Shown here: positions 52,333 to 60,755 of the stretch, piece by piece
Layout: every line of letters starts with the position of its first letter
How positions within the stretch are numbered: position 1 is the first letter of the stretch
Source: Shewanella putrefaciens
GTDB lineage: Bacteria > Pseudomonadota > Gammaproteobacteria > Enterobacterales > Shewanellaceae
Length of the DNA: 64,000 nt
Reading direction: 5' to 3'
Assembly (NCBI RefSeq): GCF_016406325.1
Contig: NZ_CP066370.1
Span: 992,001-1,056,000 of the forward strand
Notes under the pieces: model-generated
What the model was told of the DNA's origin: nothing
Database searches by the model: none
Seen by the model: only the letters and a program-made list of their open reading frames with translations
Program-made: the position numbers and the translations under genes

Positions 52333-52355
52333 AAGCCAACTGAATAAGTTGGCTT
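52333..52355. terminator. terminator after oadB
   Basis: AAGCCAACT at 52333-52341 and AGTTGGCTT at 52347-52355 with a five-base loop, then four more T. It also borders the stop codon of the convergent 55-codon gene. Confidence 0.9.
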
Positions 52356-52357
52356 TT

Positions 52358-52525
52358 TTATGCAGTTAACCAAAGCAGTAGCATTAGGATCAAAATTAAG
52401 GTGCCACTGATAGCGATAATGTAAATAAACCCACGTTTGCCCTGTTTAAGGGGAATACCATTGGCTTGTAAAAAAAGCGTCCATAGCAGACAAAGGATAA
52501 GTGGAAACAGAAAAAGTTTAGTCAT
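52358..52525 (-). CDS. 55-residue membrane protein, function unknown
   Basis: Found by translating the minus strand: 55 codons from the ATG at 52525. The product has two hydrophobic spans (about 4-19, LFLFPLILCLLWTLFL, and 33-53, FIYIIAISGTLILILMLLLWL) joined by a short basic loop (PLKQGKRG), so both ends are probably on the same side of the membrane. The ribosome site is weak. It fills the gap between oadB and the symporter gene, uses the oadB terminator from the other side, and leaves no space for another gene. Not recognised. Confidence 0.55.
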   Translation of the reverse strand: MTKLFLFPLILCLLWTLFLQANGIPLKQGKRGFIYIIAISGTLILILMLLLWLTA

Positions 52526-52660
52526 AGTGAGTTCTACTCTGAATAAATAGTAATAGCATAGCGTAGACTTTGAAGTTTAACAGTTTGATCTTACTGGTGG
52601 TAATTGATTCATGTTTTAGGCTTATCCATCTTGTGTCTATTGTTTTATTCTGTTCATAAA

Positions 52661-52682
52661 AAAGACCGCCTCAGCGGTCTTT
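52661..52682 (-). terminator. terminator after the symporter gene
   Basis: AAAGACCGC and GCGGTCTTT, four-base loop, followed by T residues on the minus strand; 16 bp past the stop. Confidence 0.9.
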
Positions 52683-52698
52683 ATCAATAAGCACGGCG

Positions 52699-53958
52699 TT
52701 ATTGTAGCGAATTTACCGATTCAGGATCTTGGGGTTCGTTTGAGTAGAATTGCGCTACATCAAGCTCATTTTCTGATTTACCAATCACAACAGCCGTCAT
52801 CATATCACCTGTCACGTTTGTTGCTGTACGGATCATATCAATAATGCGGTCGATCGCGGCAATAAAGGCAATGCCCTCGAGTGGTAAGCCGATTACACCC
52901 AAAGTCACCGTTAGCATTACCATTGCACTTCCTGGAACGCCAGCGGTTCCCACTGAGGCCACGGTTGCGGTGATGGCAATCATTATGTAATCCAAGGTGT
53001 CGAGTGGGGTATTGTAAATTTGTGCGATAAAGATAGCGGCAATAGCAGGATAAATACCGCCACAGCCATCCATATTCATAGTCGCCCCCAATGGCATCAC
53101 AAAGGCGCTATAGCGCTTAGATACGCCCATAGTTTCAACCGCACGGGTGCTCGCAGGTAAAGTACCAAAGCTTGAAGATGTACTAAAGGCAACTAATTGC
53201 GCTGGCATGGCTTTACGGAAAAATTGTACAGGGCTCAAACCTGCTACAAATTTGACTAAACCACCGTATACAAAAATGATATGGATTAAGGCTGCAATAT
53301 AAATAGCTGCAATAAATTTTCCAAGGGGCAATAATGTGGATAAACCATATGCGCCCACAACCCACGCCATCAACCCAAAAACACCGATAGGCGTCAGTTT
53401 TAATACCATGCGAGTCAGTTGGAACATGACTTCGGCACCGGCTTCGATGGTGTGCTTCAGTGGATCGGCTTTCTCCCCGACTTTATTTATAGCAATACCG
53501 ACTAAAGCTGCAAAAACAATAATCTGCAATACCTTACCTTCAGCAAGAGAGGCAAAAGGGTTGGTTGGGATCATATCGAGTAATACTTGTGCAAAGCCTG
53601 GAATATTGCGCTCACGAACCTCTGTCGTCGAGAGCGCCATGGTGCCGCCCATGTCCATTAATGAGCCCACGGCTAAACCAATTAATGACGCAATCGTTCC
53701 CGTTAACATAAACATACCTAAGGTCTTTAAGCTAAGACGCTTCAGGCTGGTTTGTGATCCTAGAGATGTAATGCTCACAACAATGGCGCAGAAAACCAGC
53801 GGCGCAACTAGCATCTTAATGGCACTGATAAACAAGTCGCCTAAAGGTTTTAGCATTGTGGCGGTTTCACCTAAAATGACGCCAACAAGTGCGCCTAAGA
53901 TAAAACCTGTGAGCACTTTTTGCCAAAAAGGAATGCGGCTAATAGTTTGAAGAATCAT
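52699..53958 (-). CDS. dicarboxylate/amino acid:cation symporter (DAACS family, GltP/DctA-like)
   Basis: 419-residue inner-membrane transporter. The family signatures are complete: the serine-rich re-entrant loop FSTSSSFGTLPAST (about 255-268), the NMDG motif in ATMNMDGCGG (about 296), the second re-entrant hairpin ASVGTAGVPGSAMVML and the C-terminal AAIDRIIDMIRTATNVTGD with the substrate-binding D and N. Glutamate/aspartate or C4-dicarboxylates are likely substrates; next to oadGAB, a dicarboxylate such as malate or aspartate is plausible but not shown. Confidence 0.92.
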   Translation of the reverse strand: MILQTISRIPFWQKVLTGFILGALVGVILGETATMLKPLGDLFISAIKMLVAPLVFCAIVVSITSLGSQTSLKRLSLKTLGMFMLTGTIASLIGLAVGSLMDMGGTMALSTTEVRERNIPGFAQVLLDMIPTNPFASLAEGKVLQIIVFAALVGIAINKVGEKADPLKHTIEAGAEVMFQLTRMVLKLTPIGVFGLMAWVVGAYGLSTLLPLGKFIAAIYIAALIHIIFVYGGLVKFVAGLSPVQFFRKAMPAQLVAFSTSSSFGTLPASTRAVETMGVSKRYSAFVMPLGATMNMDGCGGIYPAIAAIFIAQIYNTPLDTLDYIMIAITATVASVGTAGVPGSAMVMLTVTLGVIGLPLEGIAFIAAIDRIIDMIRTATNVTGDMMTAVVIGKSENELDVAQFYSNEPQDPESVNSLQ

Positions 53959-54332
53959 GCATTTTCCAAAAAATAATAAAGTGTAAATCGATAGGGTTGA
54001 GATGCTAAGATGTGTATTCAGTTAAAGTAAATCAATTGATAACAACAAGCTACTCAGGCATATGATATTTTGCTATTAGGTGCATTGTATCGATAGAGGT
54101 GGGGTTATAACAAACCGTTTTAATTATAACTTATTGTCATAAATGAGTTTGTTAGAAAATGATTGAGAAAATACAATTATTTAACCAATGGAGTGTTGAT
54201 ATTTAAAGATTAAATATTATTCGCTCTAGTCAGTTTGTGCTTGTGAAACTCGGAGTAAAGTGTCGTTATTACTCCCTTAGTAACGCTAGGTGCTTTATTA
54301 CAAAAATTCATGTTTTCATTGAGTAAGCTGTT
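53959..54332. other. divergent promoter region between symporter and YqaA genes
   Basis: 374 bp, AT-rich, no reading frame with support. It must contain the promoters of both flanking genes; I could not place a convincing operator. Confidence 0.6.
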
Positions 54333-54758
54333 ATGTCCCAGTTATGGATCATGTTTTCTGGCGCCTTTTTAGCGGCCACATTGTTGCCAGGTGGATCGGA
54401 AGTTCTACTCATCGCTCTCTTAAATCAAGCCCCTGAAACGTGGGTATCACTTATCGTTGTCGCCAGCATTGGTAACACGTTAGGGGCGATAACCAGTTTT
54501 TATCTCGGCCGAATGGGGCGGTTTGCTAAGTCACCTGAAGATTTAATGGGCTCAAAGTATTTAAGATCTTTAGGTTTGATTGAACGCTATGGCGTGTGGG
54601 CATTGCTACTCTCTTGGGCGCCAGTTGTGGGGGATATTTTATGTGTCTTAGCGGGGTGGCTAAAACTGCCAGTAATATCATCAATATTGATGATATTAAT
54701 CGGTAAAACAATACGTTATTTATTAATTGTTGCTGTGTTTATGCAGTGGCTTATGTGA
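54333..54758 (+). CDS. YqaA/DedA-like membrane protein
   Basis: 141 residues, four hydrophobic segments, of the SNARE-associated/DedA superfamily in its short YqaA form: AAFL-type start (FSGAFLAATLLPGGSEVLLIALL), the GNTLGAITSFYLGRMG motif (about 47-62) and SWAPVVGDILCVLAGWLKLP with a conserved proline/glycine helix break. The DedA group moves lipid carriers across membranes in known cases; YqaA itself is uncharacterised. Monocistronic. Confidence 0.85.
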   Translation: MSQLWIMFSGAFLAATLLPGGSEVLLIALLNQAPETWVSLIVVASIGNTLGAITSFYLGRMGRFAKSPEDLMGSKYLRSLGLIERYGVWALLLSWAPVVGDILCVLAGWLKLPVISSILMILIGKTIRYLLIVAVFMQWLM

Positions 54759-54907
54759 AATAAAATTTTTAAGCGATATATTTGTCAGTAATACTTCAAG
54801 AAAATTCATAATAACGATAGGAACTTAGTCACTCTATACTGAGTCTTAACTGTCATTATTTAATGGTTAACAGTCTTCCGACAAATTGATGTTATAAGGG
54901 GAGTATT

Positions 54908-57742
54908 TTGAAAAAATGGATATTAGCAGTCGCGATTTCTGCTGCTCTTTCAGGTTGTGCGGCACAAAAGACGACAACGAATTTGCCTGCTGGCGTGAAA
55001 TTAATTGAAAGTGTGCAACTAGCCGACTCACAAGTTGGTATTCCTTATAAAAAGTATCAATTAGCCAATGGGTTAACTGTTATTCTGCATCAGGATGATT
55101 CCGATCCTTTAGTGCATGTTGACGTGACTTATCATGTTGGTTCCGCTCGTGAACTTGCGGGACGATCCGGTTTTGCACATCTGTTTGAACATATGATGTT
55201 TCAAGGCTCGGAGCATGTTGCCGATGAACAGCATTTTGAAGTCGTTACCGAAGCTGGCGGTACGCTAAATGGATCAACGAACACCGACAGAACAAACTAT
55301 TTTGAAACCGTGCCGAGCAATCAATTAGAAAAAATGTTGTGGTTAGAGTCGGACAGAATGGGATTTTTATTGCCTGCACTGACCAGCGAAAAATTTGAAG
55401 TGCAGCGTGAAACGGTTAAAAACGAGCGGGCACAACGTATCGATAATCAGCCTTATGGCCGTATGAGCGAGCGATTTAATCAAGCTCTATACCCAGTTGG
55501 ACACCCATATTCTTGGCCTGTTATTGGGTGGCCGGATGATCTGAATCGCGCAACGGTCGATGATGTTAAACACTTTTTCCAACGTTGGTATGGCCCTAAT
55601 AATGCGACCTTAACCATAGGCGGCGATTTCGATGAAATGCAAGCCTTAGCATGGGTGAATAAGTATTTTGGTGAAATACCTCGAGGCCCTGAGGTGTCGC
55701 CAGAGCCTAAAACATCGGTGAACTTAGATAAGACTCGTTATATCTCGATGGAGGATAATGTTCACTTGCCCCTTATTCGTATTGGTTTCCCGACAGTGTA
55801 TGCAAGGCACCAAGATGAAGCCGCGCTGGATCTTTTAGGGAATATTTTAGGCGGTGGTAAAACGTCTTTAGTGTATAAAAACTTAGTAAAAGAAGGGCAT
55901 GCCGTCCAAGCGAGTGTGAGCCATCCATGCCAAGAGTTGGCCTGTCAAATGTCAATTTATGCACTGGCAAACCCAGAAAAAGGCGGTAAGCTTGCAGATC
56001 TTGAGCAGCTCATCCTTGACTCTATCAATGAGTTTGAACAGCGCGGTGTGACCGATGAGGATCTGCAAAAAGTCAAAGTGCAGTTTGAAGCGGATACTAT
56101 TTTTGCTTTGCAAAGTGTCAAAGGCAAAGTATCAACTTTAGCTTTAAACCAAACCCTGTTTGATAATCCCGATTTGATTTCGGCTGATCTTACACGCTAC
56201 GAGAGCGTCACTAAAGACGACGTGATGCGTGTTTTTAAGCAATATATTAAAGATAAGCCGATGGTGGTTATGAGTGTTGTCCCCCAAGGTATGACTGCAT
56301 TGGTGGCTCATCCTGATAATTTTATCCCCACAGATTTACCAATAGCCGAAACTGCCGTGGAAGGGCCGTTGCCAACGGCTAAGCTAGTATCAAGTTTTGA
56401 CCGCACTAAGATGCCGATATCGAGTGCTGCGCCCATGCTAAAGGTGCCCAAAATATGGACGACTCAGTTAGCCAATGGTATTGAGGTGATGGGCACACAA
56501 AGCACTGAAACACCAACGGTTGAATTAATCGTTTATCTTAATGGTGGTCATCGATTAGTACCCGTGGAAAAGGCCGGACTTGCGAGCCTTACTGCCGAAA
56601 TGCTGAATGAATCCAGCCAAAAACGTAGTACTGAGGCATTATCACAGGCCTTGGAAATGTTAGGTAGCACAGTCGATTTCAGTGCCTCCGAATATCAAAG
56701 TACCATCAAAATCTCGACACTGACCGAGCATTTAGATGAAACACTTGCGATTATGGAGGAAAAGCTCTTTCAACCTGGTTTCACTGATGCCGATTTTGCT
56801 CGGGTAAAACAGCAACAGTTACAGCAAATTCAGCATATGCAGTCAAATCCAAGTTATTTGGCTAACTCGGCCTTGTTTAGCCTGTTATATGGTAAAAATA
56901 ACGCATTAGGTGTGAGTGATTCAGGCACATTAGATTCTGTTGCTGCGCTGACGTTAGATGATGTTAAAGCCTTTTATGCAGAGCAATATCGTGGTGCTAA
57001 TGCAAAAATTATTACCGTAGCCAATTTGCCTGAATCAGCTCTCTTGCCAAAGTTAGCGGGATTAAGCCGATGGAAAGGGGAGGCCACATCGATTCCAGCC
57101 TTGAAACCATTCCCAGAACTTAAAGGTGGCACTATTTATCTGATTGATAAACCGGGCGCTGCGCAGTCGGTGATCAATATTGCTAAACGTGCTTTGCCTT
57201 ATGATGCGACGGGGGATTACTTTAAAGCTTATTTGATGAATTATCCGCTGGGTGGTGCTTTTAATAGCCGTATTAATTTAAATCTACGAGAAAATAAGGG
57301 CTATACCTATGGCGCCCGCACTGCTTTTTCAGGCGGAGCGGAGGTTGGTAATTTTGTGGCATCAAGCGATGTACGAACCGATGTAACCGCTAAAGCTGTT
57401 GCTGAATTTATTAAGGAAATTAATGCTTATCAGCAAATGGGGATGACGGATGCTGAACTTGCTTTTATGCGTAACTCGGTTTCCCAGGGGCAGGCTCTGG
57501 ACTATGAAACCCCTTACCAAAAAGCGGGCTTTATGCGGATGATCCAGCGCTATCAGTTAAGCAAAGATTTTACCGCTCAGCAGGATAAAATCATTAATAC
57601 TGTAACAAAAGATGAACTCAACTCCCTTGCTGCCGCTGAGCTCAATATCTCGCAAATGGTGATCTTAGTGGTAGGAGATAAAGCAAAAATTGAGGCGGAT
57701 TTATCGACATTGGGCTATCCAATTGAAACCTTAGTGTTGTAA
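54908..57742 (+). CDS. M16 family zinc metalloprotease lipoprotein
   Basis: 944 residues with a TTG start at 54908 (MKKWILAVAISAALSGCAAQ): a lipoprotein signal with lipobox LSGC; AAGGGGAG precedes it. The inverted zinc motif HLFEH is at 91-95 with the distal glutamate in ETVKNERAQR near 165. The first M16 pair is active-type; the second half (from about 510) is the inactive-type partner with GAFNSRINLNLRENKGYTYGARTAFS. Two-half, clam-shell peptidases of this sort degrade short peptides in the periplasm. A hairpin at 57828-57857 follows. Confidence 0.93.
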   Translation: MKKWILAVAISAALSGCAAQKTTTNLPAGVKLIESVQLADSQVGIPYKKYQLANGLTVILHQDDSDPLVHVDVTYHVGSARELAGRSGFAHLFEHMMFQGSEHVADEQHFEVVTEAGGTLNGSTNTDRTNYFETVPSNQLEKMLWLESDRMGFLLPALTSEKFEVQRETVKNERAQRIDNQPYGRMSERFNQALYPVGHPYSWPVIGWPDDLNRATVDDVKHFFQRWYGPNNATLTIGGDFDEMQALAWVNKYFGEIPRGPEVSPEPKTSVNLDKTRYISMEDNVHLPLIRIGFPTVYARHQDEAALDLLGNILGGGKTSLVYKNLVKEGHAVQASVSHPCQELACQMSIYALANPEKGGKLADLEQLILDSINEFEQRGVTDEDLQKVKVQFEADTIFALQSVKGKVSTLALNQTLFDNPDLISADLTRYESVTKDDVMRVFKQYIKDKPMVVMSVVPQGMTALVAHPDNFIPTDLPIAETAVEGPLPTAKLVSSFDRTKMPISSAAPMLKVPKIWTTQLANGIEVMGTQSTETPTVELIVYLNGGHRLVPVEKAGLASLTAEMLNESSQKRSTEALSQALEMLGSTVDFSASEYQSTIKISTLTEHLDETLAIMEEKLFQPGFTDADFARVKQQQLQQIQHMQSNPSYLANSALFSLLYGKNNALGVSDSGTLDSVAALTLDDVKAFYAEQYRGANAKIITVANLPESALLPKLAGLSRWKGEATSIPALKPFPELKGGTIYLIDKPGAAQSVINIAKRALPYDATGDYFKAYLMNYPLGGAFNSRINLNLRENKGYTYGARTAFSGGAEVGNFVASSDVRTDVTAKAVAEFIKEINAYQQMGMTDAELAFMRNSVSQGQALDYETPYQKAGFMRMIQRYQLSKDFTAQQDKIINTVTKDELNSLAAAELNISQMVILVVGDKAKIEADLSTLGYPIETLVL

Positions 57743-57827
57743 ATTGATTTTTTGGCCTTATATAGATGTCAGACAAGTCAATTTGGCAATGAAATCCATT
57801 GTTAGTCTAAAGTGTCAATAAATAGTG

Positions 57828-57857
57828 AGACGGTGACAGCATTAGCTGTCACCGTCT
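57828..57857 (+). terminator. hairpin downstream of the M16 protease gene
   Basis: AGACGGTGACAGC and GCTGTCACCGTCT, 13 bp perfect with an ATTA loop, then GCTTTTAA. Probable Rho-independent terminator. Confidence 0.8.
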
Positions 57858-58005
57858 GCTTTTAACCACTAAATAATGCAATTTGGCTTGCCCTACTAAC
57901 AGGTTTAGATTTATTTTGAGGCGTATTTTGAAAGATAAGCCTCAAAATAAAGGTCTGACTGTTACCTTTGTCGCGATAGCGAATCACCAATCAGAGAAGC
58001 GCAAA

Positions 58006-59577
58006 TTGAAGTCATTCAATGAATTAGTAGAACATTTCTCGGACGCTCATGGGCGCACCGCACTCTTAGGTATGTTACGTGGTATAGAGCGTGAGGCCTT
58101 ACGAATCGATGTGGCTGGCTATCTCGCATTAGATACACATCCTCTCGAATTGGGCTCGGCATTGATGCATTCGCGCATTACTACGGATTACAGTGAGGCG
58201 TTACTCGAATTTATCACACCAGTGAATAACAAGGTTGAGCCACTATTAGAGGGGCTGACCGAAACCCATGCGTTTAGTGTGCGTCACTTGCATGGACAGC
58301 GTTTATGGCCTGTCAGCATGCCATGCTATGTCAAAGATGAGCACAATATTCCGGTTGCCCGTTATGGCTCATCTAACACTGGCAAGATGAAAACCTTGTA
58401 TCGTAAGGGCTTAACTTACCGCTACGGTGCCCTGATGCAGATTATTTCTGGGGTACATTTTAACTTTTCTGTGTCCCAAGAATTGTGGCAAAGCCTCTAT
58501 GAGATAGGTGATAAGAGCCTGACCTTTGAAGATTTTATTTCTGAATCTTACTTTGGATTAATTCGTAATTATCGCCGTTTAGTCTGGGTGCTACCTTATT
58601 TATTTGGGGCTTCACCAGCTTTGTGTAGCTCGTTTATTAAAGGGCAAAAAACCGATCTACAGTTTGAAAAGTCAGGCCGAGGTACTTTGTATTTACCCTA
58701 TGCCACCTCATTACGTATGAGTGACTTAGGTTATACCAATAAAGAGCAAGAAGATCTCAACATCAGCTATAACTCCTTACCCGAATATTTAGCGGGTGTA
58801 AATGCTGCCATTAAAATGCCTTCGGCAAATTTTGCCAATATTGGGGTTAAGGTAGATGGTGAATATCGACAGCTCAATGCCAATGTCCTGCAGATTGAAA
58901 ATGAGTTTTACTCGCCTATTCGTGCTAAACGTGTGACACGTAGTGGCGAAAAACCTTCAGAGGCGCTAGCGCGTGCAGGAGTGGAATATATCGAAGTCAG
59001 GGCGCTGGATGTAAACCCCTTTAGCCCTATCGGTATTGAAGCAAGCCAAGTTCGTTTCCTCGATTTATTTTTACTCTATTGTTTATTAACTGAATCGCCT
59101 AAGTCAGATATCAAAGAAGAGGCTCGTTTGAGTGCCAACCTTAAATCTGTCGTGCTTGAAGGACGTAAACCCGATCTTAAGTTGTTAACGTCGACAGGTA
59201 CTTTATCCTTAAAAAGCTGGCTAGAAACCCTGTTTGATACATTACAGCCTCTTGCAAAGCTGTTAGACGGTGAGGCATCGGATTACCAAACGGCATTAGC
59301 CCATTGGCGCCGTGCAGTAGATGACCCCAATCAGACCTTATCAGGACAAGTGATCCAGCATTTAATTGCTAAAGGTCAAGATCATGGGCAATGGGTGATG
59401 AAACTTGCCGAGCAATATCATCAATATTTCATTGATTATCCACTTTCTGCAGAAACGATTGCGCAGTATCAAGCTGAGGCAAAAAGTTCGCTTGAAAAGC
59501 AAGCTGAATTAGAAGCAGCCCAAAGCGCAATTTCTTTTGATGATTATCTTAAAGACTATTTTGGAGCCCAATTTTGA
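58006..59577 (+). CDS. gshA: glutamate--cysteine ligase GshA
   Basis: Makes gamma-glutamylcysteine, the first step of glutathione synthesis. From the TTG at 58006 the product is 523 residues, matching the 518-residue E. coli enzyme; the open frame continues 41 codons upstream to 57883 with basic, non-homologous sequence and no ATG, so the start is uncertain. Family blocks: MLRGIEREALRID, HSRITTDYSEALLEFITPV, WPVSMPCYV, YGSSNTGKMKTLYRKGLTYRYGALMQIISGVHFNFS, and YIEVRALDVNPFSPIGI. Two small lipoprotein genes follow. Confidence 0.93.
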   Translation: MKSFNELVEHFSDAHGRTALLGMLRGIEREALRIDVAGYLALDTHPLELGSALMHSRITTDYSEALLEFITPVNNKVEPLLEGLTETHAFSVRHLHGQRLWPVSMPCYVKDEHNIPVARYGSSNTGKMKTLYRKGLTYRYGALMQIISGVHFNFSVSQELWQSLYEIGDKSLTFEDFISESYFGLIRNYRRLVWVLPYLFGASPALCSSFIKGQKTDLQFEKSGRGTLYLPYATSLRMSDLGYTNKEQEDLNISYNSLPEYLAGVNAAIKMPSANFANIGVKVDGEYRQLNANVLQIENEFYSPIRAKRVTRSGEKPSEALARAGVEYIEVRALDVNPFSPIGIEASQVRFLDLFLLYCLLTESPKSDIKEEARLSANLKSVVLEGRKPDLKLLTSTGTLSLKSWLETLFDTLQPLAKLLDGEASDYQTALAHWRRAVDDPNQTLSGQVIQHLIAKGQDHGQWVMKLAEQYHQYFIDYPLSAETIAQYQAEAKSSLEKQAELEAAQSAISFDDYLKDYFGAQF

Positions 59578-59594
59578 TCATCCGGAGGGGGAGT

Positions 59595-60038
59595 ATGACA
59601 AGTTTGAAATGGGGTGCAGTAGCGATAAGCCTATGTCTCTTTCTCTCTAGCTGTGCATCTTCGCCTGAGGAAACTTTAAGTTGTGGGACAGTATCCGGCT
59701 ATTTGAAGCCTGATGCGAAAACGCATTGGTACCGTGTTGTGGTAACTCATTTAAATGGTAAAGCCGTGGTGTCCAAACCCAATTACCAATTAGCTCCTGG
59801 AGACTACGAGTTTACAGTCGCGGAATTGATTGATGATCCCTCCTTAGGCGTCTCCCTTAGTGCCCGCATTCCCAAGGTGTTCAAATTGACAGTAGAGAGT
59901 GATCAGCGTTACCACATCGGAGCGTTATTTCACACCGATAAGCGTTATATGGGAAAAGACAGTTCCTATTGGGCGCCGGGAGTATGGCAGCAAGAAGACC
60001 ATGAATGTCAATTTGATTTAAGCCCAGAAACTAAGTAG
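59595..60038 (+). CDS. hypothetical lipoprotein following gshA
   Basis: About 147 residues from the ATG at 59595 (MTSLKWGAVAISLCLFLSSCASS), chosen for the GGAGGGGGAG ribosome site and because it puts the lipobox LSSC in place; an upstream in-frame start adds seven residues. The mature part is a beta-rich domain (THWYRVVVTHLNGKAVVSKPNYQLAPGDYEFTVAEL, then SLSARIPKVFKLTVESDQRYHIGALF), a shape like transthyretin or Ig folds. Two cysteines besides the lipid one (ETLSCGTV, DHECQFD). Starts 17 bp after gshA. Not recognised. Confidence 0.75.
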   Translation: MTSLKWGAVAISLCLFLSSCASSPEETLSCGTVSGYLKPDAKTHWYRVVVTHLNGKAVVSKPNYQLAPGDYEFTVAELIDDPSLGVSLSARIPKVFKLTVESDQRYHIGALFHTDKRYMGKDSSYWAPGVWQQEDHECQFDLSPETK

Positions 60039-60045
60039 ATGATTA

Positions 60046-60663
60046 ATGAATAGGTATTCTACGGCATTGCTCTGCATTACTATGGTGGGATTGGTTGGAT
60101 GTGCAACCTCTCCACCTAAATCCCCCGATAATCTTTGTGATATTTTTCAAGAGCACCGTTCTTGGTATCAAGCCGCTAAAGACACCCGTGATAAATGGGG
60201 CGTACCAGTACATGTGCCGCTTGCCATGATGTATCAAGAAAGTTCATTCAAGCATAACGCCGCACCACCAATGGAATATTTTTTAGGCTTTATTCCAATT
60301 GGTCGCGCGAGTGATGCCTATGGCTATGCTCAGGCAAAGAATATGACTTGGGATGATTATGTCCGCGAAACGGGTAACAGTTGGTCGAGTCGCAGTAATT
60401 TCGATGATGCGATGGACTTTATGGGCTGGTATATCAATAAGACCAATAAAATAAATGGTGTATCTAAGTGGGATGCCCGTGCTCAGTATCTCAATTACCA
60501 CGAGGGGTGGGGAGGCTATCGACGTGGCTCCCATAAATCAAAGGCGTGGTTGATAAAAGTTGCCAATAAGGTTGATGAGAGATCCAAGCGTTATGCCGCT
60601 CAATATCAAACCTGTAAAGCAGATTTAGACTCTTCTTGGTTGTGGCGATTATTCTTTGGATGA
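60046..60663 (+). CDS. lipoprotein with transglycosylase SLT-like domain
   Basis: 205 residues: signal with lipobox VGCA (MNRYSTALLCITMVGLVGC), then a lysozyme-like fold with VPLAMMYQESSFKHNAA, where the glutamate in YQESSF fits the catalytic acid of soluble lytic transglycosylases, followed by the segment SDAYGYAQAKNMTWDDY in place of the usual GLMQI. LNYHEGWGGYRRG later resembles the AYNAG region. It probably cuts peptidoglycan, but activity is inferred. Seven bases after the lipoprotein gene upstream, so likely cotranscribed. Confidence 0.8.
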   Translation: MNRYSTALLCITMVGLVGCATSPPKSPDNLCDIFQEHRSWYQAAKDTRDKWGVPVHVPLAMMYQESSFKHNAAPPMEYFLGFIPIGRASDAYGYAQAKNMTWDDYVRETGNSWSSRSNFDDAMDFMGWYINKTNKINGVSKWDARAQYLNYHEGWGGYRRGSHKSKAWLIKVANKVDERSKRYAAQYQTCKADLDSSWLWRLFFG

Positions 60664-60667
60664 TTTA

Positions 60668-60715
60668 ACCAAACGCCATCAGAATGTTGAAATTTGCATG
60701 TTGATGGCGTTTGGT
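60668..60715. terminator. large hairpin after the transglycosylase-like gene
   Basis: ACCAAACGCCATCA at 60668-60681 and its complement at 60702-60715, 14 bp perfect, about 20-base loop, with T-rich sequence after it on the plus strand (CTATTTTTAG). Confidence 0.75.
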
Positions 60716-60755
60716 GTCTATTTTTAGCTAAGCGTATTCCGCGATTGTGCGGTGA

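Noticed and set aside
53336..53950. 204-codon frame antisense to the symporter gene
   Set aside because: Shadow of a well-conserved transporter; no independent evidence.
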